Of a DNA stretch of 8,167 nucleotides, positions 5,431 to 8,167 are shown in pieces. The notes below the pieces were generated by a model. It was given only the letters and a program-made list of their open reading frames with translations. It did no database searches and was not told the origin of the DNA. Numbering within the stretch: position 1 is the stretch's first letter; every line of letters begins with the position of its first letter. The stretch spans positions 1 to 8,167 of the forward strand of contig CANKBT010000129.1 of the NCBI GenBank assembly GCA_947479995.1, written 5' to 3'. The DNA comes from Frankiaceae bacterium (GTDB lineage: Bacteria; Actinomycetota; Actinomycetes; Mycobacteriales; SCTD01). The position numbers and the translations under genes are program-made.

Positions 5431-5676
5431 GTGCTGCTGCTGTTCGGGACCCGCGCCAAGACCGTCGTCGTCGCCCTGGTGACCCTCGTGTGCGGCCGGC
5501 ACGGCGGGCCCGCGGCGCACGAGCTCGCCAAGCGCCAGACCCGCTTCACGCTGTTCTTCGTGCCGCTGTTCCCCGTCGGCCGGGCGCGCTGGTCGACGCA
5601 GTGCACGCAGTGCGGCTGGACGACCGGCGTGAGCGGCGACGAGGCGGCGCAGCTGCAGTCGGCGCGCGCCGCCTAG
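5431..5676 (+). CDS. Small zinc-ribbon-like protein (81 residues)
   Basis: This resembles the short zinc-ribbon proteins common in Actinobacteria that start with a hydrophobic LLFGTR-type stretch and carry a central TLFFVPLFPV segment. No precise function is known. The order of parts is an N-terminal hydrophobic stretch (2-20), CGRH (21-24), a second hydrophobic stretch TLFFVPLFPV (40-49), CTQC (58-61), and a short charged tail. Relatives, as I recall them, have CxxC at the first knuckle; here it is Cys21-x-x-His24, so any zinc site would be Cys3His. The GTG start has AGGGG six bases upstream and begins exactly at the family's usual N-terminus. The gene is divergent from metG (63 bp between starts) and convergent with rsmI, sharing the tetranucleotide CTAG so that the two stop codons overlap. 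The TLFFVPLFPV segment makes membrane association possible. Coding status is well supported by the family resemblance. Confidence 0.8.
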   Translation: MLLLFGTRAKTVVVALVTLVCGRHGGPAAHELAKRQTRFTLFFVPLFPVGRARWSTQCTQCGWTTGVSGDEAAQLQSARAA

Positions 5677-6503
5677 GACCGCGCGCCGACCACGGCGTCG
5701 TAGACCTCGCGCTTGGGCACGCCGAGCTCCTGCGCGACGGCGGCGATCGCCTCCTTGCGGCTCAGGCCGGCCGCCTCGCGCACGCCGACGAGGCGCGCCA
5801 GCTCGGCCGGCGTGGCGTCGACCTCGGGCTCGGGCGCGCCCGCCAGGACCAGCGTCACCTCGCCGCGCACCTCCCCCTGCGCCCAGGCGGCCAGCTCGCC
5901 GAGCGTGCCGCGGAGCACCTGCTCGTGCGTCTTGGTGAGCTCGCGGCACACGACGGCGCGCCGCTCCGCGCCGAGCACCGCGACCATGTCGGCGAGGCTG
6001 TCGGCGAGCCGGTGCGGCGCCTCGAAGAGCACGGCCGTCCGGCGCTCCGCGACGAGCTGGCCGAGCCGCGCCCGGCGCTCGCCGCCCTTGCGCGGCAGGA
6101 AGCCCTCGAAGCAGAACCGGTCGCTGGGCAGGCCGCTCAGCGCGAGCGCCGTCGTCACCGCCGACGGGCCCGGCAGGCAGGTGACCGGCAGGTCGGCCGC
6201 GGCCGCGGCGACCACGAGGCGGTAGCCGGGGTCCGACACCGTCGGCATGCCGGCGTCGGTGACGAGCACGACCGTCTGCCCGGCGCGCACCGCGTCGAGC
6301 AGCTCGGGCACCCGCCGCTCCTCGTTGCCCTCGAAGCAGCTGACGACCCGGCCGGCCGGCGTGACGCCCAGGTCGCTGCAGAGCCGGCGCAGGCGGCGGG
6401 TGTCCTCGGCGGCGAGCACGTCGGCGTCGCGCAGCGCGGCGGCCAGGCCCGCGCTGGCGTCGGAGGGCCGCCCGAGCGGGGCGCCGGCGAGGACGAGGGG
6501 CAC
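5673..6503 (-). CDS. rsmI: 16S rRNA (cytidine(1402)-2'-O)-methyltransferase
   Basis: RsmI transfers a methyl group from S-adenosylmethionine to the 2'-O of C1402 in the 16S rRNA decoding centre. The 276-residue length is normal. It has the tetrapyrrole-methylase fold motifs: an N-terminal strand with LAGAPLGRPSD (5-15; many relatives have ATPIGN), AEDTRRL (32-38), CFEGNEERR (56-64; relatives have a HEHNE-like motif), VTDAGMPTVSDPG (81-93), LPGPSA (110-115), FEGFLPRKG (132-140), and a C-terminal helical part with LSRKEAIAAVA and PKREVYDAV. The GTG start lacks a clear ribosome-binding site; a CAGACT hexamer lies 6 nt upstream, so a leaderless message is possible. It is divergent from pmt across 32 bp, an arrangement also found in mycobacteria, and convergent with the zinc-ribbon gene. 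The Gly/Arg change in the first motif is likely lineage variation. Confidence 0.96.
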   Translation of the reverse strand: MPLVLAGAPLGRPSDASAGLAAALRDADVLAAEDTRRLRRLCSDLGVTPAGRVVSCFEGNEERRVPELLDAVRAGQTVVLVTDAGMPTVSDPGYRLVVAAAAADLPVTCLPGPSAVTTALALSGLPSDRFCFEGFLPRKGGERRARLGQLVAERRTAVLFEAPHRLADSLADMVAVLGAERRAVVCRELTKTHEQVLRGTLGELAAWAQGEVRGEVTLVLAGAPEPEVDATPAELARLVGVREAAGLSRKEAIAAVAQELGVPKREVYDAVVGARS

Positions 6504-6509
6504 GCCCGC

Positions 6510-6515
6510 AGTCTG
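6510..6515 (-). promoter_or_regulatory. Candidate -10 element for rsmI
   Basis: The minus strand reads CAGACT, matching A at position 2 and T at position 6 of TANNNT, and ends 6 nt before the rsmI GTG. It has the same spacing as the metG and pmt elements, but it is a weaker match. Confidence 0.3.
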
Positions 6516-6523
6516 CCCGCCCG

Positions 6524-6529
6524 TACGGT
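6524..6529 (+). promoter_or_regulatory. Candidate -10 element for leaderless pmt
   Basis: TACGGT matches TANNNT and ends 6 nt before the pmt GTG, which would place the transcription start on or beside the start codon. No Shine-Dalgarno sequence precedes that GTG. A -35 at 17-bp spacing would fall on 6501-6506, over the rsmI start codon, but no consensus is visible there. Confidence 0.5.
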
Positions 6530-6535
6530 GGTCGC

Positions 6536-8116
6536 GTGACGGCGCTGCTCCCGCCCCCCGCCGTGGCGGCCGCGCCCGACGCGCCCTGGCGGGCCCGGTT
6601 GGCGGCCCGCGTCGACGGCCGCGGCGGCTGGGGCTGGACCGCGCTGGTCGTGCTGCTCGCCGGCCTGCTGCGCTTCGTGCGCCTCGACCTGCCCTTCAAC
6701 GGGTCGGCCGGGGGCAAGGTCTTCGACGAGGTCTACTACGCCTGCGACGCGGTCGGGCTGCTGTCGGCGGGCGTCGAGCTGGCGACCGTCGAGGGCGGCA
6801 CCTGCGCGCCGTCGACGGGCGACGGGGCCTTCGTCGTGCACCCGCCGCTCGGCAAGTGGGCCATCGCGCTCGGGATCAGGGCCTTCGGCGAGGGGCCGTT
6901 CGCCTGGCGCTCCGCGGCCGCCCTGGCCGGCACCCTGACCGTGCTGCTCGTCGTGCGGGCCGGCCGGCGGATGACCGGCTCCACGCTGCTGGGCTGCCTC
7001 GCGGGCCTGCTGCTCGCGGTCGACGGCCTGCACCTCGTGCAGAGCCGCGTCGCCATGCTCGACGTCTTCCTCGTGCTCTGGACGACCGCCGCGTTCGCCG
7101 CGCTGCTCGTCGACCGCGACCGGGTGCGCGCGGCCCTCGCCGCGGCGACCGACCTGTCGGGGCACGGCCCGCGCCTCGGCGCCCGGCCGTGGCGGCTCGT
7201 CGCCGGGCTCTGCCTCGGCGCCGCGCTCGCGACCAAGTGGAGCGCCGTCTACTACGCCGTCGTGCTCGTGCTGCTCGCCGTCGCCTGGGAGGTCGGCGCG
7301 CGGCGCACCGCCGGCGTGCGCGCGCCGTTCCGCGCCACCGTCGCGCGCAGCCTGCTGCCGCTCACCGGCGCGCTCGCCCTGCTCCCCGTCGCGGTCTACG
7401 TCGCCTCGTACGCCGGGTGGTTCCGCTCCGACCGCGGCTTCTACCGCGACTGGGCGGCGACGACCGGCGGCTTCGGCGCCGAGGACGGCCTGGCCGCGTC
7501 GGTGCTGTCGCGCCTGCCCGACGCACTGCAGTCGCTGGTGCACTACCACCGCGAGATCCTGCAGTTCCACGACGGCCTCGACTCGCCGCACCCGTACCAG
7601 TCGCACCCGCAGGGGTGGCTGCTGCTCGCCCGCCCGGTGTCGTACTACTACCCGCCCGGGCTGGACCGCGGCGACTACGGCTGCGACGCCGCGTCGTGCG
7701 CGCGCGAGGTGCTGGCGATCGGCAACCCGGTGCTGTGGTGGGGCACGCTCCCGGTGCTCGTCGCGCTCGTGTGGCTGTGGCTGGCGCGCCGCGACTGGCG
7801 GGCGGCGGCGCTGCTCCCGCTCGTGCTCGCCGGCGTCGTGCCGTGGATCCGCGACGACCTCGCCGACCGCACGATGTTCCTCTTCTACGCGCTGCCCGCG
7901 GTGCCGTTCATGGCCCTGTCGGCGGCGCTCGTCGGCGGCTGGCTGGTCGGCGGCCCGCACGCGCCCGCGCGCCGGCGGCGCTGGGGCGCGGCCGCGGTCG
8001 GCGTCTACGTCGCCGCCGCCGTGCTGGCGCTCGCGTGGTTCTACCCGGTGCTCGCCGCGCAGACGATCAGCATCGAGGCCTGGCGCGACCGGATGTGGTT
8101 CCCCAGCTGGATCTGA
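6536..8116 (+). CDS. pmt: Polyprenyl-phosphate-mannose--protein O-mannosyltransferase
   Basis: This is a GT39-family integral membrane enzyme that moves mannose from polyprenyl-phospho-mannose to Ser/Thr of proteins being secreted, on the outer face of the cytoplasmic membrane. The 526 residues include a short Pro/Ala cytosolic N-terminus, a first membrane helix (about 34-50), and the first outer loop with the family's Asp-Glu pair Asp64-Glu65 in FDEVYY, followed by HPPLGKW (102-108). SRVAMLDVF (170-178), TKWSAVYY (233-240) and HPYQSHP (352-358) follow, then SYYYPPG (369-375), and several C-terminal helices (about 394-417, 422-437, 446-472, 484-506). I estimate ten to eleven helices. Cys70 and Cys90, and Cys383 and Cys388, lie in predicted outer loops and may form disulfides. 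The GTG start lies 6 nt after TACGGT. It is divergent from rsmI, as in M. tuberculosis, and is followed by a strong hairpin. Confidence 0.96.
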   Translation: MTALLPPPAVAAAPDAPWRARLAARVDGRGGWGWTALVVLLAGLLRFVRLDLPFNGSAGGKVFDEVYYACDAVGLLSAGVELATVEGGTCAPSTGDGAFVVHPPLGKWAIALGIRAFGEGPFAWRSAAALAGTLTVLLVVRAGRRMTGSTLLGCLAGLLLAVDGLHLVQSRVAMLDVFLVLWTTAAFAALLVDRDRVRAALAAATDLSGHGPRLGARPWRLVAGLCLGAALATKWSAVYYAVVLVLLAVAWEVGARRTAGVRAPFRATVARSLLPLTGALALLPVAVYVASYAGWFRSDRGFYRDWAATTGGFGAEDGLAASVLSRLPDALQSLVHYHREILQFHDGLDSPHPYQSHPQGWLLLARPVSYYYPPGLDRGDYGCDAASCAREVLAIGNPVLWWGTLPVLVALVWLWLARRDWRAAALLPLVLAGVVPWIRDDLADRTMFLFYALPAVPFMALSAALVGGWLVGGPHAPARRRRWGAAAVGVYVAAAVLALAWFYPVLAAQTISIEAWRDRMWFPSWI

Positions 8117-8131
8117 CGGACGAGCACAGGC

Positions 8132-8167
8132 GACGCCCCCGCGGTCCGGGTTGCGGAGGGGGGCGTC
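8132..8167 (+). terminator. Probable terminator of pmt, at the window edge
   Basis: GACGCCCCC (8132-8140) is perfectly complementary to GGGGGCGTC (8159-8167), giving a 9-bp stem with an 18-nt loop, 15 nt after the pmt stop codon. The window ends on the last stem base, so it cannot be seen whether the stem is longer or a T-run follows. A shorter alternative CCGC/GCGG pairing exists within it. Confidence 0.6.

Noticed and set aside
6155..7960. Minus-strand 601-codon open frame opposite pmt
   Set aside because: Its translation is low-complexity Arg/Gly/Glu-rich sequence and it lies opposite the unmistakable pmt gene and partly within rsmI in another frame.
1..8167. Mobile elements, CRISPR arrays, phage genes, toxin-antitoxin or defence genes
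   Set aside because: None seen. All genes are conserved housekeeping or cell-surface genes in a familiar order, with uniform base composition across the window.

Overview
This window comes from a very high-GC actinobacterium. Nearly every third codon position is G or C, GTG starts are common, and the gene set (ispE, rsmA/ksgA, rpfB, tatD, metG, rsmI, pmt) is the conserved cluster that surrounds rpfB in Actinobacteria, including the Rv1002c-Rv1011 region of Mycobacterium tuberculosis. The RpfB and Pmt proteins look most like Micrococcales or Kineosporiales types; I cannot name a genus.

Layout, left to right: (1) 1-2465, minus strand: a three-gene unit transcribed rpfB -> rsmA -> ispE. It encodes a secreted cell-wall lytic resuscitation factor, the 16S rRNA dimethyladenosine methyltransferase and an isoprenoid-pathway kinase (its C-terminal part lies off the left edge). 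(2) 2466-2761: the only sizeable non-coding stretch. It holds a perfect hairpin that probably ends the metG-tatD transcript, then a repeat-rich rpfB promoter region and a foldable rpfB leader. (3) 2762-5367, minus strand: metG -> tatD, coupled by a GTGA overlap. (4) 5368-5676: a short divergent plus-strand gene for an 81-residue zinc-ribbon-like protein. (5) 5673-6503, minus strand: rsmI, whose stop codon interlocks with that of the small gene. (6) 6536-8116, plus strand: pmt, a membrane protein O-mannosyltransferase, divergent from rsmI across 32 bp. A strong hairpin follows it at the right edge.

The genes serve translation (metG, rsmA, rsmI), isoprenoid supply for lipid carriers (ispE), and the cell surface (rpfB, pmt). 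Polyprenyl phosphates link ispE to pmt, because actinobacterial Pmt enzymes use polyprenyl-phospho-mannose. TatD is a metal-dependent nuclease or hydrolase.

This is a mostly ordinary housekeeping region, and I see no mobile element, CRISPR array, RNA gene or unknown multi-gene system. The points worth a second look are regulatory and architectural: the rpfB upstream region (14-nt direct repeats 42 bp apart, a 12-nt inverted repeat, a foldable leader and a hairpin over the ribosome-binding site), apparently leaderless starts at metG and pmt (possibly rsmI), the interleaved rsmI/pmt promoters, the shared CTAG stop tetramer, and a CxxH variant in the small zinc-ribbon protein.
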